Shown here one piece after another: positions 25,743 through 33,559 of a stretch of DNA of 35,248 bases (within the stretch, counting starts at the first letter, position 1; the number at the start of each line of letters is the position of its first letter). Position numbers and translations under genes: made by a program. The notes beneath the pieces are model-generated. The model saw only the letters and a list, made by a program, of their open reading frames with translations. It ran no database searches and was not told the DNA's origin. Source of the stretch: an uncultured Clostridia bacterium (GTDB lineage: Bacteria; Bacillota; Clostridia; Oscillospirales; Acutalibacteraceae); assembly GCA_947625485.1 (NCBI GenBank), contig CANQOP010000021.1, positions 1-35,248 on the forward strand, given 5' to 3'.

Positions 25743-26915
25743 TTAATAATTCATACTTTCTTTTATAATTAATATTACTTCGTCTTTTGTCAGGGTCTTG
25801 TAGCCGCCGTCATACAGGAAGGTTGCTTTTGCAATACCGTCGAGCATATCGTCGGTTACTCCCAGTTCCTTTGCGTTAAGCACGAGGCCCAGCTCTTTCA
25901 TCCAGCTTTCCATAGCGCTTAGCCCTTCCTCGGCAATTTTCTCGTCGGTTTTGCCCTCAGAGGAAACTTTCCACACTTCCTCTGCAAATCTTTTGAACTT
26001 ATGAAGTCCGTAAGGCGCTATCATACGGTAATAAGGGAGAGAAACGGCTGAAAGCGTCATTCCGTGCGTAGCGTCGGTAAAAGCTCCTATCGCCTGCCCT
26101 ATCATATGGACCTCCCAGTCGGTGGCTTTCCCTCGTGAAATAAGGGTGTTGAGCGCCCACGTCGCGGTCCACATAATATTGCTGCGCGCCTCGTAGTCCT
26201 CTGGATTTTTTACAGCAATTCTTGAGCTGTTTATGAGCGACTTCATAAGAGCCTCGGCTATATAATCTGATGTGTTGTCGTCATCACCCGAAAAATACTG
26301 CTCCATAATGTGGGACATTATATCAAAAATACCCGCAATCATCTGATATTTCGGTACGGTAAAGGTATACTTTGGATTGAGGATAGAAAACTTCGGCATA
26401 ACTTCATCGCCGAAAACGTGACCGATTTTTAGCTTTTGTTCGTGGTTGGTGATAACGGAGCCGCCGTTCATCTCGGAGCCTGTTCCAACCATAGTCAAAA
26501 TACTTCCGACGGGGATAATCCTGTTATCAGGCTCTTCCATTTTAAGGTAATACTTTTCCCACGGGTCACAGTCGCACCACGCCGAAACGGACACTGCCTT
26601 GGCATAGTCGATAGTGGAGCCTCCGCCAACTGCGAGAATAAGGTCGACGTCGTTCTCGCGCGCAATCTTACAGCCCTCATAAAGCTTATCTACTGTAGGA
26701 TTAGACATCACTCCGGGATCCTCAAAAACATATTTGTCACATTCTCTTAATACCTTAATCACAGCGTCGTAGATACCGTTTCGCTTAATCGAGCCGCCGC
26801 CGTATGAGAGCATAATCTTTTTGCCGTATTTTTTTAGCTCTTCGGCTAAAAAGGACAGAGCGTCGTCCCCGAAATAAATCTTTGTGGGGTTTGAGTAACT
26901 GAAATTTCCTAACAT
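25743..26915 (-). CDS. Iron-containing alcohol dehydrogenase (butanol dehydrogenase-like)
   Basis: The 390-residue protein belongs to the group III iron-dependent dehydrogenases, closest in feel to BdhA/YugJ. The nucleotide site GGGSTIDYAK (near 98-107) and the metal ligands in DIMSHIMEQ and DATHGMTL are present. Such enzymes reduce aldehydes to alcohols with NAD(P)H, fitting a fermentative anaerobe; the substrate is not determined. ATG at 26915 with AAGGAG upstream. It lies 65 bases after rarA in an AT-rich gap, and may have its own promoter there. Confidence 0.92.
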   Translation of the reverse strand: MLGNFSYSNPTKIYFGDDALSFLAEELKKYGKKIMLSYGGGSIKRNGIYDAVIKVLRECDKYVFEDPGVMSNPTVDKLYEGCKIARENDVDLILAVGGGSTIDYAKAVSVSAWCDCDPWEKYYLKMEEPDNRIIPVGSILTMVGTGSEMNGGSVITNHEQKLKIGHVFGDEVMPKFSILNPKYTFTVPKYQMIAGIFDIMSHIMEQYFSGDDDNTSDYIAEALMKSLINSSRIAVKNPEDYEARSNIMWTATWALNTLISRGKATDWEVHMIGQAIGAFTDATHGMTLSAVSLPYYRMIAPYGLHKFKRFAEEVWKVSSEGKTDEKIAEEGLSAMESWMKELGLVLNAKELGVTDDMLDGIAKATFLYDGGYKTLTKDEVILIIKESMNY

Positions 26916-26980
26916 TAAAATCTACTCCTTCAAAAATATTTTATTTAATATATATCAGCTAAATATAAAAAATATAGCAG

Positions 26981-28246
26981 TTAAATTTTCTTTATTTTAT
27001 CCCAATACGCCTTAAATGCCTGCTCGTTTTTGTTGTCGCCGTATTCGTAGTACTTGGCATTTGCGAGAGAATCGGGAAGATATTGCTGATAGGTCCAGTG
27101 ATTTGGATAGTCGTGAGGATAAATATAGAATTGCCCTTTGTTCTGATTATCCTCGCCGTCATAGTGCATATTTTGCAGCTGTCGGGGTATCGGACCGCCC
27201 CTGCCCGCCCTTATATCTGCCGCTGCGGCGTAAATCGCATTTACTCCCGAGTTCGACTTGGGCGCTGTTGCGACGAGTATAACCGCGTCCGCGAGCGGAA
27301 TCTGCGCCTCGGGAAGACCAACCTTCATAGCAATCTCAACGCAACTGTGGACTATCGGCAAAATCTGCGGATACGCCAGACCCACGTCTTCGGCGGCACA
27401 CACCATAAGTCTGCGGCAGGCTGACGGCAAGTCTCCCGATTCAAGCAGACGCGCGAGATAGTGCAGCGCGGCGTCGGGGTCTGAACCGCGCATACTTTTC
27501 TGATAAGCGGAAACTATGTCGTAATGCTCGTCGCCGTCACGGTCGTAGCGGACAGCCGACTTCTGGGTGAGCTCCTCGACTGTGCTGTACTGTACGACTT
27601 TCTTTCCGTCCCTCTCGGGAGAGGCTAAAACGGAAAGCTCCACGGCATTCATAGCTTTGCGCACATCTCCGCCGCACGCGGTTGCTATATGGGTAACGCT
27701 TTCATCGTCAATCTCAATCTCGATATTTTGCTCCTGCGCGAGAAAGTCTATACCGCGCAGCACTGCTTTTTCAATTTCCACAGGCTCAACGCTCTTAAAT
27801 TCAAACACGGTACTGCGCGAAAGAATGGCGTTATACACATAGAAATACGGGTTTTCTGTAGTAGATGCAATAAGCGTGATTTTGCCGTTTTCAATGTATT
27901 CAAGCAGAGTCTGCTGCTGTTTTTTATTCAGGTACTGAATTTCGTCGAGATAGAGAACAACGCCGTTTATGCCGAGCAGGGTTTCCGTGCTCGCAAAAAC
28001 CTCTTTAATGTCTGCTGTAGAAGCGGTCGTACCGTTAAGCTTTTTAAATTCGCGGTTAGTAATGCGCGCGATATAATTCGCAAGAGTGGTCTTACCTACT
28101 CCTGACGGACCGTAAAAAATTAAATTTGGAATTGTTCCGCTTTCGATAATTCTGCGAAGCGGCTTGTTTTTTCCGAGCAAGTGCTTCTGCCCCACTATGT
28201 CATCAAGACTTTGAGGGCGGATTCGGTCGGCTAAGGGAGCGGACAT
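26981..28246 (-). CDS. rarA: Replication-associated recombination protein RarA (MgsA)
   Basis: The 421-residue AAA+ ATPase has Walker A GPSGVGKTT (46-54) and Walker B VLYLDEIQ (near 98-105), followed by the AAA-associated and MgsA C-terminal domains (GRGGPIPRQLQ and HDYPNHWTYQQYLPD are hallmark stretches). RarA acts at stalled forks and single-strand gaps, with SSB as partner. A longer frame begins at 28258, but the ATG at 28246 is preceded by GGAGGT and is preferred. The upstream 200 bases contain a structured RNA candidate. Confidence 0.95.
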   Translation of the reverse strand: MSAPLADRIRPQSLDDIVGQKHLLGKNKPLRRIIESGTIPNLIFYGPSGVGKTTLANYIARITNREFKKLNGTTASTADIKEVFASTETLLGINGVVLYLDEIQYLNKKQQQTLLEYIENGKITLIASTTENPYFYVYNAILSRSTVFEFKSVEPVEIEKAVLRGIDFLAQEQNIEIEIDDESVTHIATACGGDVRKAMNAVELSVLASPERDGKKVVQYSTVEELTQKSAVRYDRDGDEHYDIVSAYQKSMRGSDPDAALHYLARLLESGDLPSACRRLMVCAAEDVGLAYPQILPIVHSCVEIAMKVGLPEAQIPLADAVILVATAPKSNSGVNAIYAAAADIRAGRGGPIPRQLQNMHYDGEDNQNKGQFYIYPHDYPNHWTYQQYLPDSLANAKYYEYGDNKNEQAFKAYWDKIKKI

Positions 28247-28277
28247 AATTACCTCCATTCAAAGCTCTGCTTTTAAC

Positions 28278-28421
28278 AAGCATAGGTCGTGCAAAGCACG
28301 ACGGGTTCAGCGCCTCCCTAAAGGCGGGGACATTTATCTGTGGTTATATCTGACTTTATAAATAAGGCTGAGTAAACGAACGGGCGGACACACGCCCGCC
28401 CATCACGGCGCTCCTATGCTT
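28278..28421 (-). ncRNA. Candidate structured RNA between glyA and rarA (6S-like?)
   Basis: The 203-base gap 28247-28449 has no gene but can fold as a unit: closing helix 28278-28286/28413-28421 (AAGCATAGG/CCTATGCTT), an immediately nested helix 28309-28314/28407-28412 (AGCGCC/GGCGCT), hairpin 28286-28302 (GTCGTGC-AAA-GCACGAC) and hairpin 28382-28387/28396-28401 (GGGCGG/CCGCCC). The unit is about 144 nt. From memory, 6S RNA genes lie upstream of rarA in a number of Firmicutes; position and size would suit, but the typical open central bubble is not clear. The GGGCGG hairpin could instead be the glyA terminator. Strand is assumed to be that of the neighbours. Confidence 0.4.
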
Positions 28422-28449
28422 TATGCTGCCGTTGTTTAAGTTCTATTAA

Positions 28450-29697
28450 TTACTCGTATAGAGGATATTTTTTGCAGATTTCCTCAACTCCTGCTCTTAC
28501 CTTATCGGCATTGTCCTCAAAGTCGTTGAGGACGAGGGTGATATACTCTGCAATCTTATCCATATCGTCTTCCTTGAGACCTCTCGTCGTAACGGCTGCC
28601 GTACCTATACGCACACCCGATGTTACGAACGGAGAAAGCGGTTCATTAGGAATAGTGTTCTTGTTGACTGTGATGTAGCACTCGTCAAGGCGAGCCTCGA
28701 GTTCCTTGCCCGTAACGCCTGTGCCGCGTAAATCCATAAGCAGAACGTGGTTATCCGTTCCGCCCGAAACGAGCTTGTTCCCGCGCTTTATCAAGCCGTC
28801 CGCAAGAGCCTTACAATTCTTTACGATTTGCTCGGCGTACTGTTTAAACTCAGGTTTCATAGCCTCTCCGAAGCATACCGCCTTTGCGGCAATCGTGTGC
28901 ATAAGAGGACCGCCCTGAGTACCGGGGAATACAGCCTTATTTATGTCCTTAGCGTATTTCTCCTTCATAAGGATAAGTCCTCCGCGGGGACCTCGGAGAG
29001 TTTTGTGAGTTGTGGTAGTAACAAAATCGCAGTAAGGAACGGGATTGGGGTGAACGCCGCCTGCAACCAAGCCTGCGATATGCGCCATATCAACCATAAG
29101 ATAAGCGCCCACCTCGTCGGCTATTTCCCGAAGTCTTTTAAAGTCTATAATACGCGGATATGCGCTTGCTCCCGCGACAATCAGCTTAGGTTGGCACTCT
29201 TTAGCTGTCTCAAGAACTTTATCGTAATCAATGTAATGCGTCTCGGGGTCAACGCCGTAAGCAACGAAGTTGAAGTATTTTCCCGAAATATTTACGGGCG
29301 AGCCGTGAGTAAGGTGACCTCCTTCATTAAGGTTCATACCCATTACCGTGTCGCCCGGCTCGAGCATTGCGAAGTAGACAGCTGTGTTAGCCTGTGCGCC
29401 CGAGTGCGGCTGAACGTTACACGCCTCCGCACCGAAGAGCTTGCAGGCTCTCTCACGTGCAATATTCTCGACAACGTCCACATACTGGCATCCGCCGTAG
29501 TATCGCTTTCCCGGCAGACCTTCGGCGTACTTATTTGTAAGAACGCTTCCCATAGCCGCCATAACTGCCTCGCTTACAATATTCTCACTCGCGATAAGCT
29601 CGAGGTTACGTCTCTGACGGGCAAGCTCCTCCTCCATTGATTTGCCTACCTCAGGGTCGATTGATTTTACAAATTCGATGTTGTCCATTGCTTTCAT
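28450..29697 (-). CDS. glyA: Serine hydroxymethyltransferase
   Basis: The 415-residue PLP enzyme interconverts serine and glycine while charging tetrahydrofolate with a one-carbon unit. The PLP lysine is K232 in [33 protein letters not shown] and D203/H206 in [10 protein letters not shown] are intact. The reading frame runs up to 29772, but the ATG at 29697 has AAGGAGAG at correct distance and gives the family length. It lies 37 bases after dusB, probably in the same transcript. Confidence 0.97.
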   Translation of the reverse strand: MKAMDNIEFVKSIDPEVGKSMEEELARQRRNLELIASENIVSEAVMAAMGSVLTNKYAEGLPGKRYYGGCQYVDVVENIARERACKLFGAEACNVQPHSGAQANTAVYFAMLEPGDTVMGMNLNEGGHLTHGSPVNISGKYFNFVAYGVDPETHYIDYDKVLETAKECQPKLIVAGASAYPRIIDFKRLREIADEVGAYLMVDMAHIAGLVAGGVHPNPVPYCDFVTTTTHKTLRGPRGGLILMKEKYAKDINKAVFPGTQGGPLMHTIAAKAVCFGEAMKPEFKQYAEQIVKNCKALADGLIKRGNKLVSGGTDNHVLLMDLRGTGVTGKELEARLDECYITVNKNTIPNEPLSPFVTSGVRIGTAAVTTRGLKEDDMDKIAEYITLVLNDFEDNADKVRAGVEEICKKYPLYE

Positions 29698-29734
29698 TAC
29701 TAAACTCTCCTTATGTAAATAAAGTATTTGTGGT

Positions 29735-30706
29735 TTATTTATTTTCTGCCTGATAACAGAGAACGCGGTCAATCAGACTATACATATCGTCTAGTGTACT
29801 GACTGTGCCTGCCTCATTTCTGAATTTTGCCGCTCCATTAAAACCCTTCAGATACCACGCTATTTGCTTGCGCGACTGCAACATTCCGAGGCGCTCGCCT
29901 TTATAGCTGCACACAAGCTCAATATGCTCACGCATAATTTTGAGCTTGTCCTCATGTGACGGGGGATTAATTATAATTCCTTTATCAAAATATTCTTTAA
30001 GCGTTCTGAATATCCAAGGATTTCCAAGAGCCGCGCGTGCAACCATTACCGCGTCGCAACCTGTATATTCAAGCATTTTCTGCGCGCTTTTTATATCCTT
30101 TACATCACCGTTGCCGATAACAGGAACAGACACGGCAGATTTTACCGTTTTAATTATATCAAGATCGCACTTACCTGAATAATACTGCTGTCTTGTACGT
30201 CCGTGGACGATTATCGCGTCTGCGCCGTTTTGCTCGCAAATTTTCGCAACCTCTGCGGCGTTCACATTTTCGCTGTCAAATCCCTTTCGTATTTTTACTG
30301 TGACTGGCAAATCCACCTTACTTTTAATAGCGGCAACGATTTCACCGCAAAGCTTCGGATTTTTCATAAGCGCCGAGCCGGAGCCGTTACCCGCAATTTT
30401 AGGAGCCGGACACCCCATATTTACGTCAATAACGTCCGCTCCCTCGTTTTTTGCGAGGACGGCGGCGTTAGAGATAACATTGGGCTCGCTTCCGAAAAGC
30501 TGGATTCCGCAGGGGTGCTCGTCCTCTGAAAGCTCCATAAGCTCAAAGCTCTTTTTATCGTTAAAGCTCAGAGCCTTTGCGGAAACCATTTCGGTCTCGG
30601 CATAGCCTGCGCCAAAGCTGCGGCAGATTCGGCGGAACGCCATATCGGTAATTCCCGCGAGAGGTGCCAGAGCAACTTTGCCAATCTCTGTATTTCCGAT
30701 TTTCAT
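29735..30706 (-). CDS. dusB: tRNA-dihydrouridine synthase (DusB-type)
   Basis: The 323-residue flavoprotein reduces uridines in the tRNA D-loop with NADPH and FMN. It has the TIM-barrel features APLAGITD (14-21), VNMGCPAPK with catalytic C99, [14 protein letters not shown] and a C-terminal helical domain. The ATG at 30706 immediately follows the stop of the upstream membrane protein, so translation is coupled; its own ribosome site is weak (AAGAAG). Confidence 0.93.
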   Translation of the reverse strand: MKIGNTEIGKVALAPLAGITDMAFRRICRSFGAGYAETEMVSAKALSFNDKKSFELMELSEDEHPCGIQLFGSEPNVISNAAVLAKNEGADVIDVNMGCPAPKIAGNGSGSALMKNPKLCGEIVAAIKSKVDLPVTVKIRKGFDSENVNAAEVAKICEQNGADAIIVHGRTRQQYYSGKCDLDIIKTVKSAVSVPVIGNGDVKDIKSAQKMLEYTGCDAVMVARAALGNPWIFRTLKEYFDKGIIINPPSHEDKLKIMREHIELVCSYKGERLGMLQSRKQIAWYLKGFNGAAKFRNEAGTVSTLDDMYSLIDRVLCYQAENK

Positions 30707-31330
30707 TTAACTTCTTGTATCCTTGCTGTAGTAGGATTTATACTTTCTGTCGTTATAATAATCGTCGTTAAGCAGCCGCTTCTGCCCCGTAATTTTATTG
30801 CCCTCGTCATAGCGCTGCTTACCGCTGCCTCCGTAGTAGTGGGATTTATTGCTGATAATAACGATGATAACAGCCATAACGCCCACGACAACGCACGCCC
30901 AACTTACATACCCGTAGGTTAAATCGCCGTCTTCTCCCTGCGAGATAACGGGAGCGGTCGGGTCAGGCTCAGTGGGAGCCGCGGGGAGCTGATGTGCGTC
31001 GGTTTCTATTACAGTTGCTTTGGTTGCCTGAGTAGCAACGGTATGAGGCTCAGTCTGTACCTGAGTCGGCGCCTCGGTAGGCGCTTCGGTAGCAGGTTGG
31101 GTCTGAGCGTCCGTCACGGGTTCGGTAATCGGCTCGGTCGGAAGATCTGTCGCAGGCTCTGTCACAGCGGTCGTTGGAGCCTCCGTCGCCGGCTCTGTCG
31201 GAGCCGCCGTCCCGGGTGCGGCTGTCGCGGACTCATCGGGAACTGCAAAAGCGCAGAAAGACGAGCCTGTAAGAACGAGTATTACCGCAAGAAGAGACAA
31301 TAGCCTTGAACATTTATTTTTAAACTTCAT
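30707..31330 (-). CDS. Pro/Thr-rich surface protein with C-terminal membrane anchor
   Basis: I recognise no family. The 207-residue protein has a signal peptide (1-29, CAFA-V), about 100 residues of TEPxT/APT-type low-complexity repeat (30-130), one membrane helix (about 141-160) and a basic, Tyr-rich cytoplasmic tail of 45 residues. The repeat resembles the linkers between modules in dockerin proteins of these bacteria, but no folded extracellular module is present. No LPxTG motif is seen. ATG at 31330 with GGAG upstream; it is followed without a gap by dusB. Confidence 0.75.
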   Translation of the reverse strand: MKFKNKCSRLLSLLAVILVLTGSSFCAFAVPDESATAAPGTAAPTEPATEAPTTAVTEPATDLPTEPITEPVTDAQTQPATEAPTEAPTQVQTEPHTVATQATKATVIETDAHQLPAAPTEPDPTAPVISQGEDGDLTYGYVSWACVVVGVMAVIIVIISNKSHYYGGSGKQRYDEGNKITGQKRLLNDDYYNDRKYKSYYSKDTRS

Positions 31331-31369
31331 AGATAAAACTCCAAAGTACCCATTTTAGTTTCTTAACAA

Positions 31370-31398
31370 ATTATACCAAATTACGGATTATTTTGCAA
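31370..31398 (-). promoter_or_regulatory. Promoter for surface protein-dusB-glyA
   Basis: Minus strand TTGCAA (31398-31393), 17-base spacer, TATAAT (31375-31370), about 40 bases before the gene start. The -35 lies inside the end of spoIIP. Confidence 0.68.
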
Positions 31399-32466
31399 TA
31401 CTTGCGCAAGAGCTTTCCCCAATAATTTTCCCGAGTACTTTGCCTCCTCAAGCGTATTTGAGTCCGTACCGACCTCAATAAGCAGTGAACCCGTGTTTAC
31501 GTTCATATTGTACGCAAAATTCCCGAAATCCAACGGACGTGTCATTCCGCCAAAATTATTCTCACAGCTTTGCTGGAGTTTCAGTGCAAAGCGAAGATTA
31601 TAATTCCATTTCGGAAAATTAAACTCACCTGTCGGGTCATACCCCGACATAATCATAATTTGGGCGCCTTTCTTACCCTTATATGTAAAGGTCGGTTTTA
31701 CCTTATATGTATCCGAGCCTATGGAATCTCGGTGAATATCAAGAGTTACTTTGATTTTCGGGTACTTCTCAATGTACTTCTCAATTGTTGCGCGGCTTCT
31801 GAGATAACTGCCCGTATAGGTGTTGTCGTGGGGAGTGGTGTCGTGGATTACGCCTATCCCCTGCGCTTTAAGTTCCTTTGCAATTTCATCTCCGACCTGA
31901 GTAACGTTATAGCGTCTGTCGCTTGTTCGCGGATAGAAATCAGAGTAATAATAGCCCACATCGCAGTCTAGATAGCTTTCGCTCGTATGTGTGTGGTAGA
32001 TAAGAACCTGTACCTCGTCGGTTTTTTCCATTTTAAACGGCATTTCAGCGTTAAGAGTCTCGCCTATGTTAAGCGGAAAGTCTGTATTGTTTTTGACATA
32101 AAAATTCTGATATTTCTTTCCGCCAGCCGTGTACTGCTTCGTGTAAACAGGGTATTTCTTAGAATTGCCGTGTTTTGAGAAGGTGTTATAGTATTCCTGC
32201 GAGAAATCTGATGAAGTAGGCTTTGTCTCGGTTACAGACTCGGTTTCGGCGACAGTTTTCTCATTTTTTTTATTACTCTCTTTTTCGGTATTCATATGAG
32301 TGTTGTATCCGCCCTTGGAAATTGTGAGAGCAGCAGACATTACGACCGCGCTGTCTCCGTCAAAATACATAGGCATTCTCGCCGCAACGCAGCAAAACGC
32401 AGTCATAACAAGCCCCAGCGACAAAAAAGCGGCGGCGGCTGATTTTACTTTTCCCTTAATTTTCAC
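31381..32466 (-). CDS. spoIIP: Stage II sporulation protein P, cell wall amidase/endopeptidase
   Basis: The 361-residue protein has an N-terminal membrane anchor (about 10-30), a Lys/Glu/Thr-rich stretch (55-90) and the amidase_3-like SpoIIP catalytic domain (about 150-361) with IYHTHTSESY (H158, H160, E163) and LDIHRDS (H245). SpoIIP cuts septal peptidoglycan with SpoIID during engulfment. The start is GTG at 32466 preceded by AGGTGA. gpr lies 69 bases upstream, the same gpr-spoIIP order as in Bacillus. Confidence 0.93.
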   Translation of the reverse strand: MKIKGKVKSAAAAFLSLGLVMTAFCCVAARMPMYFDGDSAVVMSAALTISKGGYNTHMNTEKESNKKNEKTVAETESVTETKPTSSDFSQEYYNTFSKHGNSKKYPVYTKQYTAGGKKYQNFYVKNNTDFPLNIGETLNAEMPFKMEKTDEVQVLIYHTHTSESYLDCDVGYYYSDFYPRTSDRRYNVTQVGDEIAKELKAQGIGVIHDTTPHDNTYTGSYLRSRATIEKYIEKYPKIKVTLDIHRDSIGSDTYKVKPTFTYKGKKGAQIMIMSGYDPTGEFNFPKWNYNLRFALKLQQSCENNFGGMTRPLDFGNFAYNMNVNTGSLLIEVGTDSNTLEEAKYSGKLLGKALAQVLQNNP

Positions 32467-32501
32467 ACTATCACCTGCTTATAACTTCTCTACTCTCTTA
32501 A

Positions 32502-32529
32502 AATATATGTCGATATTTTTTAAATATGA
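32502..32529 (-). promoter_or_regulatory. Sigma-E-like promoter of spoIIP
   Basis: Minus strand TCATATT (32529-32523), 13-base spacer, CATATATT (32509-32502). This resembles the sigma-E pattern (-35 ATATT, -10 CATACAnT); spoIIP is a mother-cell gene in Bacillus. The match is by eye. Confidence 0.5.
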
Positions 32530-32535
32530 GAATGA

Positions 32536-33420
32536 TTACAGCAGAGCCTCGATAAGCTGAATATCCACGTCTTTCTGCAAAGCGCAGTTTAAAGAAAGGG
32601 AGATAAGACGGCTTGCGCGGTCTATGAGGAGGTCGATTTCTTTAGGAGTTACGACCATAGTTCGGTCCTTCGGGTTTAGCGCAGTTTTCAAATCTTCGGC
32701 GGTTTTCTCGTCGTCCACATCAAGCAGGTCAAGCACGAGCGTCACTGCGTCAACCACGGTGGGCACGCCGAGAGCGATAACGGGTATTCCGACAGTCTCG
32801 GAATTTATTTTCTTTCTGTGATTCTGAACTCCTGCTCCCGGAGAGATTCCCGTATCGCTTATCTGAACGGTACAGCCGAGCCTGTTTATGCGCCGCGAGG
32901 CGAGCGCGTCTATTACAATTACGGCGGTCGGACGCACCTTTTTTACTATACTCTCGATATATTCAAAGGTTTCTATGCCCGTCTGCCCTGTTACACCGGT
33001 CTTTAGCACGGCAACCGGACGGAGACTGTCCAGCCCTGTGCTTCTTGCTAACTCTCCCGTTATATGTCGCGTCGCCAAAATACGCGAAACGCTCTTAGGG
33101 CCGAGAGCGTCGGGGGTTATGTCGATATTGCCGAGTCCACATACGAGAACCAAGCCGTTGACCGGCAGAAGTCTGCGTATTTCCCTTCCAATCACGGAAA
33201 TACGCTCGTCTGTGCTCAGAAAGTTGTCTGTAAGCGCGGGAATTTCAATAGTAATGTATGTGCCCTCGTCTTTCTTGAGCTTTACGCTCGCCTGATGATT
33301 TTTAACAATCAGGCGCGATATTTCCATACCGCATTCACTCCGTTTTGAAAACTCCACGCCTTGAATATCGGTTCCCGCAAGCTCACGGGCTTCAAGCGCC
33401 AAGTCTGTTCTGCGTTCCAT
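32536..33420 (-). CDS. gpr: GPR endopeptidase (germination protease)
   Basis: The 294-residue A25-family aspartic protease degrades small acid-soluble spore proteins on germination. The family start RTDLALEARE, the segment GLGNIDITPDALGP and the block VIVIDALASR are intact. The zymogen propeptide is short. A GTG at 33429 is in frame, but the ATG at 33420 with AGGAGTGA upstream is preferred. A sigma-G type promoter is found upstream, fitting forespore expression. Confidence 0.95.
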   Translation of the reverse strand: MERRTDLALEARELAGTDIQGVEFSKRSECGMEISRLIVKNHQASVKLKKDEGTYITIEIPALTDNFLSTDERISVIGREIRRLLPVNGLVLVCGLGNIDITPDALGPKSVSRILATRHITGELARSTGLDSLRPVAVLKTGVTGQTGIETFEYIESIVKKVRPTAVIVIDALASRRINRLGCTVQISDTGISPGAGVQNHRKKINSETVGIPVIALGVPTVVDAVTLVLDLLDVDDEKTAEDLKTALNPKDRTMVVTPKEIDLLIDRASRLISLSLNCALQKDVDIQLIEALL

Positions 33421-33448
33421 TAAAATCACTCCTAAAACTTCTATAGAA

Positions 33449-33478
33449 TATTATGGCGGATTTTTCCTGAAACTATGC
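33449..33478 (-). promoter_or_regulatory. Sigma-G (or sigma-F) type promoter of gpr
   Basis: Minus strand GCATA (33478-33474), 18-base spacer, CATAATA (33455-33449). This fits the published sigma-G pattern (GNATR-N18-CATnnTA) exactly and lies about 30 bases before the gpr start. Confidence 0.75.
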
Positions 33479-33500
33479 GCGCATTTCAATATTTACGCCC

Positions 33501-33529
33501 TTTACTTTATATGAAAAAGGTGTTAAAAT
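33501..33529 (+). promoter_or_regulatory. SigA-like promoter for the dockerin peptidase
   Basis: TTTACT (33501-33506), 17-base spacer, TAAAAT (33524-33529). Transcription would begin near 33536, which argues against the ATG at 33536 as the start codon. Confidence 0.55.
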
Positions 33530-33559
33530 TATTGTATGTATATATCAATGGTGTTTAAA

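Noticed and set aside
28747..29640. A 297-codon open frame on the plus strand
   Set aside because: It is antisense to glyA, whose protein is complete and conserved; the product has no recognisable domain, signal peptide or good ribosome site.
31020..31240. Repeated GGCTCGGTCGG-like units as a possible repeat array or CRISPR
   Set aside because: They are irregular and in frame with the TEPxT protein repeat; there are no unique spacers.
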